This document shows, one piece after another, positions 1 to 6,905 of a stretch of DNA of 8,373 nucleotides (positions within the stretch are counted from its first letter, which is position 1; the number at the start of each line of letters is the position of its first letter). The notes beneath the pieces are model-generated. The model was not told the DNA's origin. It did no database searches and was given only the letters and a program-made list of their open reading frames with translations. The translations under genes were made by a program, and so were the position numbers. Origin of the DNA: an uncultured Atopobiaceae bacterium (lineage in GTDB: Bacteria > Actinomycetota > Coriobacteriia > Coriobacteriales > Atopobiaceae); contig CAJOGH010000064.1 in assembly GCA_905233865.1 (NCBI GenBank), forward strand, positions 1 through 8,373, read 5' to 3'.

Positions 1-764
1 GTGGGGTCGATGCTCGCGTCGGTAAAGACGAGCAGACGTTTGAGCTGGTACTCCTTGAGGATGTGTGGCAGGCCCTCGGTCATGGACGTCATGACGACGA
101 GCGTCACGAGAACGACGATGATGGCGATGGTGGCAAATATCCACGATCGCTTGGCACCGGAGCAGACGATGATACACGCGCCAGCAAAGAGCACGACCAG
201 CGTGGTGCCCAGGTCCTGGACGATCAACAGTGCCATGGGGCCCGCGAGCACCGCACAGAGCTTGAGGTAGTCCTCAATGGTGTCGATCTTGCCGTTGTAG
301 GTGGAGGCCTGGCCCGCAACGAGGATGATGGTCACGAGCTTGGCCAGCTCAGACGGCTGGAACGTCATCCCGATGACGGGTATCTTAATCCAGCCGGTCA
401 TGCCCTTTGCGGAATACGAAAGTCCCGGGACATAGGGCAAGAGGATAAGAGCCACGTCAATGACTATCAACGCCACGGTCATGCCCGTGAGCGATCGCAG
501 GTCGTAGCGCCACACGATGGCAGCGGCCGCCAGGCCCACGGCCGCGCCGATGCCCTGGCGCAAAAAAGAGGCCTCGGCGATGGACAGCGACGCCGACCAA
601 ATGATGACCAGGCCATACACGAGCAGCAGCGCCGCGGGGACCAGGTTGGGCAGATACAAGATGTCAGGCAGATGGCCGCGGCGCACCGAGCCTTGGCCCA
701 AGCCGACCACCGAGCCAAGCCGCGAGCCAATGCCGCCGCCCGAGCTCATCTCCTCAATTGCCAT
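1..764 (-). CDS. rodA: RodA, SEDS-family peptidoglycan glycosyltransferase (3' end outside window)
   Basis: RodA polymerises lipid II into glycan strands in the membrane and works as a pair with the class B PBP encoded just upstream. The reading frame is open from ATG at 764 to the window edge and gives 254 residues. After a cytoplasmic N-terminus of about 35 residues it has repeated hydrophobic segments: about 40-57, 68-84, 94-112, 141-150, 170-182, 186-201 and 208-226. Family signatures seen are GWIKIP near 124-129, QPSELAK at 136-142, QDLGTTL at 183-189 and YQLKRLLVF at 239-247. The visible protein ends at DASIDP, in the extracellular loop region where characterised RodA proteins carry their catalytic aspartate, so about a third of the usual length (roughly 370-400 residues) is missing. 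The start is fixed by a strong Shine-Dalgarno (GGGAGGAGG) in the 12-base gap after the PBP stop. FtsW is the alternative, but the mre context favours RodA. Confidence 0.95.
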   Translation of the reverse strand, partial: MAIEEMSSGGGIGSRLGSVVGLGQGSVRRGHLPDILYLPNLVPAALLLVYGLVIIWSASLSIAEASFLRQGIGAAVGLAAAAIVWRYDLRSLTGMTVALIVIDVALILLPYVPGLSYSAKGMTGWIKIPVIGMTFQPSELAKLVTIILVAGQASTYNGKIDTIEDYLKLCAVLAGPMALLIVQDLGTTLVVLFAGACIIVCSGAKRSWIFATIAIIVVLVTLVVMTSMTEGLPHILKEYQLKRLLVFTDASIDP

Positions 765-776
765 GGTCCTCCTCCC
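765..776 (-). promoter_or_regulatory. Ribosome binding site of rodA
   Basis: Reading the minus strand, the whole gap between the PBP2 stop and the rodA ATG is GGGAGGAGGACC. It offers two overlapping anti-SD matches, with spacers of 6 and 3 bases. It is among the strongest Shine-Dalgarno sequences in the cluster and decides the rodA start over the in-frame ATG five codons later, which has a purine-rich stretch directly against it with no spacer. Confidence 0.8.
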
Positions 777-2810
777 CTAGTTGAGTGTCGTAGAGACGTT
801 TGCCGCGTCGTCGGGCTCGTTGTATATGGCACCAAGCGTGTCACGAACGGCGTACATGGCGGAGGTGGCACCAAATCCACCCTGCTCCACAACGGCCGCG
901 ATGACGTACTTGGGATTGTCATAGGGCGCGTAGCAGCAGAACCAACCCGTAGCCTCCTCGCCCGTTCTCTCGCCCGAACCGGTCTTGCCAGCCACGGTCA
1001 CGGAAAGGTTCGTAAAGTGACTTGCCATGGTCTCGTCTTCGACATAGATGACGTCATGGAGGGCCTGGTGGACGAGCTCGTAGTTGGCCGCAGACTCCTC
1101 GGGCGTAAGGTAGACCTCGTCCTTGTGGTCAATGACCGTGCCCTTGGCAGTGCCAGAGGCAACGGACTTGAAGACATGCGGGCGGTACATCTTGCCACTG
1201 TTGGCAATGCCCATGTAGGCGCAGGCCATCTGCAGCGGAGTAACGAGGATGTCACCCTGGCCGATGGAGATGTTGGCCATGTCGCCGCCCTGCCACTTGC
1301 GGTCGCTCTCTGGGTAGCTGGAAAAGTAGTTCCATTTCCACTCCGCGTCAGGCACGCGCCCCGTGGCCTCGCTGGGCAGGTCCACACCCGTCGACGTGCC
1401 AAGCCCCCACTTACGGAAGGTCTCCTGCAAGAACTCGGGCTTGTCGGAATAGAAGAAGGCCTTGCCTATCTCGTAGAAGACGACGTCGCACGAGTAGGTG
1501 ATGCCTGACTGCAGGCTCATGCCGCCGTGTCCGTTGTGCTCCCAGCAATGCATGCCGTATTCGTCACCAAAGCCCGTCCAGAAGCCTGTGCAGTAGAACG
1601 AGCTCGACGGGTCGGCCACACCACCGTCCAAGGCGGCAAAGGTCGTGAGCGGTTTGATGGTAGAGGCTGCCATGTACTGACCACTCACCACACGGTTGAG
1701 CAGCGGGTAACTGGACTCCTTGGCCGAGAGCATCTCCCAGTCGTCATTGGATATGCCACCAATGAACTGGGAGGGATTGAAGGTCGGGGCGCTCGCGAGG
1801 GCCAATATCTCGCCATTGGTGCAGTCAAGAACCACGACACCGCCCGCAACACACTGGGAGTTGCCCGACGAGCGAGAGATCTCGATGGCATGCGCCAGGC
1901 CCTCCTCGGCACCGCGCTGGATGTTCGTGTCGATTGTGAGCATGATGTCAGAGCCTGGCTCCGCGGGAACACTCGTGGTGTACTCGGTGACCTTGCCCGA
2001 TGCGTCAACGAACACCGTCTGCTCGCCACGCACGCCTTGCAGCACGCTCTCGTACTGGTACTCAACGCCTGCCTGACCCACCGTATCGCCCGACTCGTAG
2101 GTGACGGCGCCCTGTGATGTGTCCTCCTTTGACGCCTTGAGCTGCGACTCGGTGATCGTCGAGGTGTAGCCAAGGACATGGGCGCCAAGCGAGCCATAGG
2201 GGTAGGCACGTTGGGTGCGCTCCTGGACGGAGACGCCCTTGAAGAGGTCGGCGTGCTCACCCAGGACGGCGACGGTCCGTCTGCTCACGTCCACGCAGAC
2301 GGGTCGGCTCGACTGTGCCCCCTCGGTCTGGCTCTGGATCTTTCGACGGACGGCCATGTAGGGCATGCCGAGCACGTTGGCAAGAAGGCGACACTCGATC
2401 TCGTCCTCGACCACGTCCGACTCGGCCACGACCGTGAGTGACGAGCGGTTCTTGACGAGCTCGGAGCCATTGCGGTCCAAGATCCTGCCGCGCGGCGCGA
2501 TCGTGGAGATGGTGCGGGTGCGGTTGGACTCCGCCTGGCTCGAATACTCGTCGGACGAGACGAGCTGCATACTCCACAGCTTGGCCAGAAGGGCGCCCAT
2601 GGCGGCCGCAACGAGAACGCCCATGCCATTGACGCGGTTGTGCGAGACCTCCTTGGTGGAGGTGTCGGAGCCGCCCGAGGCCTGTGGCGCCACGCCGCCA
2701 ATGTCCATGGAAAGCGGACTTGACTTGCGGAAGAACGCAAAGTAGAGCGTGACGGCAATAGCCGCCACGAGGATTATGACGATGGCGAGGATGATGAACG
2801 TGGAGTTCAT
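777..2810 (-). CDS. mrdA: Class B penicillin-binding protein 2, elongasome transpeptidase
   Basis: This is a D,D-transpeptidase that cross-links the glycan strands made by RodA, anchored in the membrane with its catalytic domain outside. The 677 residues show a hydrophobic segment at about 5-27, a short polar loop, a second hydrophobic segment at about 62-79, then the PBP-dimer region. That region begins at about 100 with APRGRILDRNG at 105-115, the hallmark of class B PBPs. The transpeptidase domain spans roughly 320-660. Catalytic motifs are S383-T-I-K386 (nucleophile serine), S440-C-D442 and K609-T-G-S612. The aspartate in the second motif is a known variant in PBP2-type proteins, so it is not a defect. 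Two N-terminal helices are unusual, since the family normally has one. Start: ATG four bases after the mreD stop, with only a weak SD (AGGGG), suggesting translational coupling. Later in-frame ATGs (residues 35 and 63) have no better SD. The FtsI/PBP3 alternative is less likely in this operon. Confidence 0.95.
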   Translation of the reverse strand: MNSTFIILAIVIILVAAIAVTLYFAFFRKSSPLSMDIGGVAPQASGGSDTSTKEVSHNRVNGMGVLVAAAMGALLAKLWSMQLVSSDEYSSQAESNRTRTISTIAPRGRILDRNGSELVKNRSSLTVVAESDVVEDEIECRLLANVLGMPYMAVRRKIQSQTEGAQSSRPVCVDVSRRTVAVLGEHADLFKGVSVQERTQRAYPYGSLGAHVLGYTSTITESQLKASKEDTSQGAVTYESGDTVGQAGVEYQYESVLQGVRGEQTVFVDASGKVTEYTTSVPAEPGSDIMLTIDTNIQRGAEEGLAHAIEISRSSGNSQCVAGGVVVLDCTNGEILALASAPTFNPSQFIGGISNDDWEMLSAKESSYPLLNRVVSGQYMAASTIKPLTTFAALDGGVADPSSSFYCTGFWTGFGDEYGMHCWEHNGHGGMSLQSGITYSCDVVFYEIGKAFFYSDKPEFLQETFRKWGLGTSTGVDLPSEATGRVPDAEWKWNYFSSYPESDRKWQGGDMANISIGQGDILVTPLQMACAYMGIANSGKMYRPHVFKSVASGTAKGTVIDHKDEVYLTPEESAANYELVHQALHDVIYVEDETMASHFTNLSVTVAGKTGSGERTGEEATGWFCCYAPYDNPKYVIAAVVEQGGFGATSAMYAVRDTLGAIYNEPDDAANVSTTLN

Positions 2811-2814
2811 GGCG

Positions 2815-3363
2815 CTACAGGCCCCTGGTGCTCAGGTGAGAGCCGCGCGGGGCATGCCCGCCAAAGCCAGACTGCGAACGCGACGAGAGGAAGTAGTACG
2901 GCGCGTAGGCAACCAGGTCAAGGAGGAACGAGGGAAGCGCACGCAGAAAGATGGCGTCCACGAACGAGGCAGACTGGCCCAGCATGAGCATCATGAGGCC
3001 GTAGACGAGCTCGGCCACGAGCGCGAGGAACACGTAGGACATGAAGGCCGTACGCGAGTCCTCGCTCTGGGAGCTGCCACTGCCGGCGCTAATAAGCAGC
3101 GAGCCAACCGTGAGCAGGAAGGCCATGAGGCCAATGGGGCTCGTGGCGGAAAGGTCGTAGAAGAGCCCGCCCAAAAAGCCACAGACGATGGCCGTGCGAC
3201 CGCCCACCTGCGTGGCGACGATGCCCGCAAAGAGGATGCAGAAGTTGAAGTGGCCCGAGGCCAGGGCAAAGTTGGGCGCGAGCGCAAGCTGGAGCACGGC
3301 ACAGACGATGGCCGCGACAGCAACGGTCTTGCGCGAGCGGTTAGAGTCCTGAACGAGCATCAC
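2815..3363 (-). CDS. mreD: MreD, rod shape-determining membrane protein
   Basis: MreD is the integral membrane member of the MreBCD complex and helps connect the inner MreB filaments to MreC, PBP2 and RodA. The product is 181-182 residues, normal for the family, and almost entirely hydrophobic. Likely helices lie at about 13-34, 39-54, 58-71, 77-93, 105-128 and 134-158. The family motif is GGLFYDL at 65-71, with the conserved aspartate at 70. The tail from about 160 is polar (Ser, Gly, Arg and His rich) and probably cytoplasmic. Two starts compete: GTG at 3363, overlapping the mreC stop by four bases, or ATG at 3360, overlapping it by one (TGATG). The purine-rich run GGGAGAGGGGGAG just before serves either. 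Both mean that ribosomes finishing mreC can restart here. MreD sequences diverge strongly, so the identification rests on the motif, topology and position. Confidence 0.92.
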   Translation of the reverse strand: MMLVQDSNRSRKTVAVAAIVCAVLQLALAPNFALASGHFNFCILFAGIVATQVGGRTAIVCGFLGGLFYDLSATSPIGLMAFLLTVGSLLISAGSGSSQSEDSRTAFMSYVFLALVAELVYGLMMLMLGQSASFVDAIFLRALPSFLLDLVAYAPYYFLSSRSQSGFGGHAPRGSHLSTRGL

Positions 3364-4370
3364 TCCCCCTCTCCCTGAGTGGTCTCCTGTGAGGTCTGAG
3401 TCGTCGCAGCCTCCTGTGTCACGGGCGTGGCCACGGATGCGGCGCTCGAGGCCGCGGCCGCGTCCAGCGCGTCGGCTGCAGCAGCGTCCTCGGAGGTGGC
3501 CTGCTGGTCCTCGGTCAGCGAGGTGATGACGATGACCTCCTCGAAGGTGTTGGAGGTGTTAAAGAGCTGAACGTTGATCGTGTAATAGAGGGCTCCCGAG
3601 CTCTTCTCGACCGAGGTGACGGTGCCAATGGGAAGACCCTTGGGGTACACACCGCCCAGGCCCGAGGTAATGACGGTGTCGCCTACCGCGACCTGCTGGT
3701 CGGTGCCCACGAGCGTGAGAGAGAGCGAGCCGTCGGGCTGGCCGACGAGCATGCCCTGGGCGCGGCTGGACTGGATCATGGCCGAGACCGAGGAGCCCTC
3801 GTCGGTGATGAGACGCACGACCGAGGAGGTCAGGCCGCACTCGGAAATCTGGCCGATGATGCCATTCTGGTCGCAGACGGGCATGCCCACGGCCAGTCCC
3901 GAGGAGGAGCCCTTGTCTATGGTTATCGTGTCGGACCAGGTGTCGGTGGAGCCAGAGATGCGGCGAGCGCCGGTTGACTGGAGGTTGTAGGAGTTCTTGA
4001 GCTCCAGCAGCTTCTCGTAGCGGCTCGAGTCCTGAGAGGACTCGGTCAGCTCGACGACCTTGGCCTGCAACTCACTGTTCTTGGCCTTGAGGTCAGAGAG
4101 CGTCTCCTGGTCGGCAGTCAGGTTGCTAACGACGTTGCCCACACCGGTGAAGGGCGTAGAGACGACCGCGCCCACCACGCGCACGGGGGTGGTGATAAGC
4201 GTGAACCCGCCACGAACCGCACTGAGCGGGCCCGTGCCGCCGTCGCGACAGCTGATCGTGAACAAGACGATTGAGACCACGCACAGGATGATGGCGAGGC
4301 GCATGGGATTGCCGCCGCGGTTTGACCCGAGCCGGCTCTTCCCCACCCCTGGTCCGGACAGGGGAGCCAT
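3360..4370 (-). CDS. mreC: MreC, rod shape-determining extracellular scaffold
   Basis: MreC is a bitopic protein that forms assemblies outside the membrane and activates PBP2. The 336 residues comprise a basic, glycine-rich cytoplasmic leader (1-22), one membrane helix (about 23-41), a linker, a coiled coil (about 84-128) and the paired beta domains (about 135-285). Typical MreC signatures are DTITIDKGSSSGLAVGMPV (147-165), a VVRLITDEGSSV stretch (184-195) and ITSGLGGVYPKGLPIG (234-249). From about 286 the protein ends in a low-complexity tail rich in Ala, Ser, Thr, Gln and Glu, which is not part of the conserved fold. The start is ATG two bases after the mreB stop. The only SD-like bases (GGTAGG) overlap that stop, so translation is probably coupled to mreB. 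An ATG at residue 23 would remove the basic leader and has no SD. Confidence 0.95.
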   Translation of the reverse strand: MAPLSGPGVGKSRLGSNRGGNPMRLAIILCVVSIVLFTISCRDGGTGPLSAVRGGFTLITTPVRVVGAVVSTPFTGVGNVVSNLTADQETLSDLKAKNSELQAKVVELTESSQDSSRYEKLLELKNSYNLQSTGARRISGSTDTWSDTITIDKGSSSGLAVGMPVCDQNGIIGQISECGLTSSVVRLITDEGSSVSAMIQSSRAQGMLVGQPDGSLSLTLVGTDQQVAVGDTVITSGLGGVYPKGLPIGTVTSVEKSSGALYYTINVQLFNTSNTFEEVIVITSLTEDQQATSEDAAAADALDAAAASSAASVATPVTQEAATTQTSQETTQGEGE

Positions 4371-4372
4371 GG

Positions 4373-5419
4373 CTACCTACCCGAGCTCTGGACGAACTTG
4401 CCGTTAAAGGCGTTGGCCTCGAGGACGCGGGCGCAACCGTTGACGACGTTGTAGAGGGCCGTGGGGCTCACGTGGACGGGGATGCCGGTCTCGTCGCGCA
4501 GACGCTGGTCAAGACCGCGTAGCAGCGCGCCGCCACCAGTGAGGTTGATGCCATAGAACATCAGGTCGGAGCCAAGGTCGGGCTCGGTGTTGTTGAGCGT
4601 GTCCTTGACGGCCTTGGTGACCTCGTCCAGCGGGCGGTTGAGGGCCGTGCGGATGTCCTCGCTCTTGACCGAGACGGTCTTGGGCAGGCCAGAGAGGACG
4701 TCGCGGCCGTTGACCTCGACGTCGAGCTCCTCCTCAAGAGGCGCGGCAGAGCCGACCTTGATCTTGATGTCCTCGGCGGTACGGACGCCGATGGTGAGGT
4801 TGTAGTTGTCGCGGACGTACTCAAGGATGGTCTGGTCAAACTCGTTGCCCGCCGTGCGGATGGACTGCGAGACGACGATGCCGCCCATGGCAATGACGGC
4901 GACCTCGGTGGTGCCGCCGCCGATGTCGACGACCATGGAGCCGGTCGGGTCCTCGACGGGAAGGTCGGCACCGATGGCCGCGGCCATGGGCTCCTCGATG
5001 AGGAACGCCTGGCGGGCGCCGGCGGAGACCGTGGCCTCAAAGACGGCGCGCTTTTCCACGGACGTCACGCCCGACGGGACGCAGACGACGACGCGGGGAC
5101 GGGGCGACCAGGGGTAGTTGCGCGAGCCGCGGGCCTTCTCGATGAAGTAGCGAAGCATGACCTCGGTGACGTCAAAGTCAGCGATGACGCCGTCCTTGAG
5201 CGGCCGCTCGGCGATGATGGAGGCAGGCGTACGGCCAATCATGCGCTTTGCGTCGGCACCGACGGCCAGGACGCGGTCGGCGTCGGAGTCGATGGCCACG
5301 ACCGAGGGCTCGTTGAGCACGATGCCCTTGTCGCGAACGGCAACAAGGGTGTTGGCCGTGCCAAGGTCGATGGCAAGGTCACCTGCGTAGTCTTGGAACA
5401 GTTTGTCGAAGATCGACAT
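4373..5419 (-). CDS. mreB: MreB, actin-like rod shape-determining ATPase
   Basis: MreB polymerises on ATP into membrane-bound filaments on the inner face of the membrane and directs where the RodA-PBP2 synthase works. The 348 residues match family length. Actin-fold motifs are in the right order: phosphate-1 DLGTANT at 18-24, VPSGVT at 114-119, the catalytic-region glutamates IEEPMAAAIG at 141-150, phosphate-2 DIGGGTTEVAV at 165-175, and the adenosine motif LTGGGALLRG at 293-302. The short N-terminus MSIFDKLFQ could form an amphipathic membrane-binding helix, as in other MreB proteins. The start ATG at 5419 has an SD (GAGAGGA, 9-base spacer), and the gene begins 28 bases after the end of the TPR-gene remnant. 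It is the first of five tightly packed genes (mreB, mreC, mreD, mrdA, rodA). Paralogues such as Mbl cannot be excluded, but adjacency to mreC fits MreB itself. Confidence 0.97.
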   Translation of the reverse strand: MSIFDKLFQDYAGDLAIDLGTANTLVAVRDKGIVLNEPSVVAIDSDADRVLAVGADAKRMIGRTPASIIAERPLKDGVIADFDVTEVMLRYFIEKARGSRNYPWSPRPRVVVCVPSGVTSVEKRAVFEATVSAGARQAFLIEEPMAAAIGADLPVEDPTGSMVVDIGGGTTEVAVIAMGGIVVSQSIRTAGNEFDQTILEYVRDNYNLTIGVRTAEDIKIKVGSAAPLEEELDVEVNGRDVLSGLPKTVSVKSEDIRTALNRPLDEVTKAVKDTLNNTEPDLGSDLMFYGINLTGGGALLRGLDQRLRDETGIPVHVSPTALYNVVNGCARVLEANAFNGKFVQSSGR

Positions 5420-5428
5420 TGTGCGAAT

Positions 5429-5435
5429 TCCTCTC
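5429..5435 (-). promoter_or_regulatory. Ribosome binding site of mreB
   Basis: GAGAGGA on the minus strand, nine bases before the mreB ATG, in the 28-base gap after the upstream reading frame. It gives mreB an initiation signal independent of the broken upstream gene. This matters because the frameshift there changes where upstream ribosomes stop. Confidence 0.65.
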
Positions 5436-5447
5436 GGGTGACGTGGC

Positions 5448-5738
5448 TTAGGCGGACGCGGCGGTCGTGGCAGCAGCCGTGGTGGCAGCAGCCGTAGTGG
5501 CGGCGCCCGTGGTGGCGGCGCCCGTGGTGGCGGCGTCCGTGCTCACGGTCCCAGTCGTGGTCTGAGTGGAGTTGGAGAGCGTCGGCGCGCCATCGGACTG
5601 CGAGGCGTAGACGGCGTTGACCGCAGACACCTTCCAGCCGATGCCGTCACGGACAAGCTGGATCTCGTAGATCTGCGAGCCGCCGGAGGGCAGCTGCGCG
5701 GTGACACGCATGGTGGTGGAGCTCATGGAGCGATCCAT
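5448..5738 (-). pseudogene. Out-of-frame C-terminal part of the TPR membrane protein
   Basis: This open frame (first ATG at 5738) looks like the continuation of the upstream TPR gene rather than a gene of its own. It has no SD before its ATG. Reading in its frame further upstream, it continues directly from the upstream product as QVTIDG before MDRS, joining to the interrupted domain. The product has a compact beta-rich segment (residues about 8-47, including IYEIQLVRDGIGWKVSAV) that resembles the closing strands of a small extracellular NTF2-like or DUF4878-like domain. That family label is an inference from pattern only. A Thr/Ser-rich linker follows, then five copies of the pentapeptide AATTG/AATTA. 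The stop is TAA, 28 bases before mreB. In the intact gene this would make the last hundred residues of a protein of about 477. It could still be expressed if the frameshift is a sequencing error. Confidence 0.7.
5460..5534 (-). repeat. 15-base tandem repeat, five copies, encoding AATTG/AATTA
   Basis: Five consecutive 15-base units encode AATTG, AATTG, AATTA, AATTA, AATTA. Units within the G group and within the A group are nearly identical at DNA level, pointing to recent slippage or unequal-crossover expansion. The tract sits at the extreme C-terminus of the TPR-protein frame and is followed only by ASA and the stop. Copy number is likely to vary between strains. Confidence 0.85.
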
Positions 5739-6880
5739 GCCGTCAATGGTGACTTGGGAAGGACGGCCTCGATGTGGGCGACCGACTCGCTGGACAGCGA
5801 CGAGGCCAGGTAGCCCTTGATGCTGCTGTTGCTGGCATTGGCGTTGAACATGCCCTGGACCTGGGCCTCCTGGGTGGGCCAGCCAAAGCCGGAGTAGAAG
5901 GCAAAGCCGGCGCCGCCGCCCACGAGCAGCAGAATGAGCAAGATGATGACGACGGCCTTGCCACCGCCACCGCCGCCGTTTCTGCGCTTGACCTGACGGT
6001 TGGGTCGGTGCTCGGGCGCGTTCTGGCGCATGAGGTCCTGCTCGGTCACCGAGAAGAAGCCGGTGTCCTCGGGACTGGGCATCATCTCGCCAGAGCGACC
6101 GAGGGGATCGAGCGGGTCGATGCCGGAACCGTAGCCCGCAGCGGCGAGGAAGGCGTCGGTCTCGGAGGGCGTGCGGCCAGAGATGGCAGCCGTAGCCTTG
6201 CGCGCGGCGTCATAGGAGGCCTGCTGCTCTGGGGAAAGCTGGTAGGTGCCGTCCTTGGTCGCGTTGCCAAAGGCCTCGACGGCCTCGGGCATGCGGTTGG
6301 CCGCGACATAGGCAGAGCCCAGCTGGGCGTAGACAGCGTTCTGGCTGGCCAAAGGCGCGCTAAAGTCAAGAGCGGTACGAAGCGCCTCGACCGCGTCCAC
6401 GGGACGACCCATGCCCAGGAAGGACTCGCCGAGCTTGGCAAGCGCCGCGGAGGGGTCGGGATTGTTCTCATCGATGGCCGCGTTGCGGTAGGCCACGCCG
6501 GCCTCGCGCACGTTGCCCATGCGCTCGTAGGCAGAGCCCAGCGCCATGTTGGCCTTGTAGGGCGTGGCATAGGTGGTGTCCTGAAGCGACTGCTGCAGGG
6601 AGGCGACGGCCTCCTCGACGCGACCAGCGGCCAGAAGGGCTCGGCCACGGTTGCAGGCCAGGGCGCCCGACTTGCCATAGCGGGCGTCAGCGAGGGCGTC
6701 TCCGTAGGCCTCGGCAGCGTCAGAGTAGAGACCGAGCTTCATGAGGGCGTTGCCACGAAGGTGGTCAACGGCGCCGCACAGCTCGCCGGGATCCTTGGCG
6801 CTCATGAGCATTGAGGCGGCACGACCAAAGTCGCCCTGCTGGTAGCTAGCCTTAGCCTGCTCGAAAAGCTGTTGGTTCAC
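5723..6880 (-). CDS. TPR-repeat single-pass membrane protein, frameshifted near its C-terminus
   Basis: The 385-residue product starts with helical repeats that look like about five TPR units over residues 1-235 (for example LFEQAKASYQQGDFGRAASM, ALGSAYERMGNVREAGVAY, YAQLGSAYVAANRMPEAVEA). A charged linker follows, then KRRNGGGGGGK at 298-308, one membrane helix (about 308-330) and a short outer segment. The topology is cytoplasmic TPR, membrane, extracellular domain; TPRs usually bind protein partners. The outer domain is cut: after LP at 374-375 the frame reads ten unrelated residues to a stop at 5723, while the adjacent -1 frame continues plausibly with QVTIDGMDRS. One missing base next to the GGG at 5756-5758 would restore a protein of about 477 residues. 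The start is GTG with a good SD (GAGGAG, 6-base spacer), 25 bases after the cyclophilin stop. The exact function is not recognised. Position suggests an accessory role in elongation, which is inference only. Confidence 0.85.
   Translation of the reverse strand: MNQQLFEQAKASYQQGDFGRAASMLMSAKDPGELCGAVDHLRGNALMKLGLYSDAAEAYGDALADARYGKSGALACNRGRALLAAGRVEEAVASLQQSLQDTTYATPYKANMALGSAYERMGNVREAGVAYRNAAIDENNPDPSAALAKLGESFLGMGRPVDAVEALRTALDFSAPLASQNAVYAQLGSAYVAANRMPEAVEAFGNATKDGTYQLSPEQQASYDAARKATAAISGRTPSETDAFLAAAGYGSGIDPLDPLGRSGEMMPSPEDTGFFSVTEQDLMRQNAPEHRPNRQVKRRNGGGGGGKAVVIILLILLLVGGGAGFAFYSGFGWPTQEAQVQGMFNANASNSSIKGYLASSLSSESVAHIEAVLPKSPLTAWIAP
5754..5760 (-). other. Probable frameshift site (one-base loss at a short C run)
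   Basis: On the minus strand the frame reads GTC CTT CCC AAG TCA. Adding one base at the CCC run gives GTC CTT CCC CAA GTC ACC ATT GAC, which continues into the downstream frame without a stop until TAA at 5448. The local sequence is not a recognisable -1 slippery heptamer (re-pairing of CCC on TCC and AAG on CAA is poor). A mutation or sequencing error is therefore more likely than programmed frameshifting. Confidence 0.7.
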
Positions 6881-6886
6881 GGTTAT

Positions 6887-6892
6887 CTCCTC
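6887..6892 (-). promoter_or_regulatory. Ribosome binding site of the TPR gene
   Basis: GAGGAG with a six-base spacer (ATAACC) before GTG at 6880. It justifies the GTG start, which places a full first TPR helix at the N-terminus, and lies in the short gap after the cyclophilin stop. Confidence 0.75.
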
Positions 6893-6905
6893 ACTTGGTC
6901 ACGCA

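Noticed and set aside
63..1508. Long plus-strand open frame of 481 residues opposite rodA and PBP2
   Set aside because: It is antisense to two clearly conserved genes, its product is rich in Arg, Gly, His and Asp with no domain pattern, and GC-rich codon use on the other strand explains the lack of stops.
5448..5738. Independent small secreted protein gene
   Set aside because: It has no SD before its ATG and no signal peptide, and its frame continues upstream into residues that complete the interrupted TPR-protein domain.
5750..5762. Programmed -1 ribosomal frameshifting in the TPR gene
   Set aside because: The site (T TCC CAA G) allows only poor tRNA re-pairing after slippage, and I saw no obvious downstream stem-loop. 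A missing base is simpler.
5774..6814. Long plus-strand open frame of 346 residues opposite the TPR gene
   Set aside because: Same explanation: it is the mirror of Ala- and Gly-rich minus-strand codons, has no SD-supported start and shows no recognisable domain.
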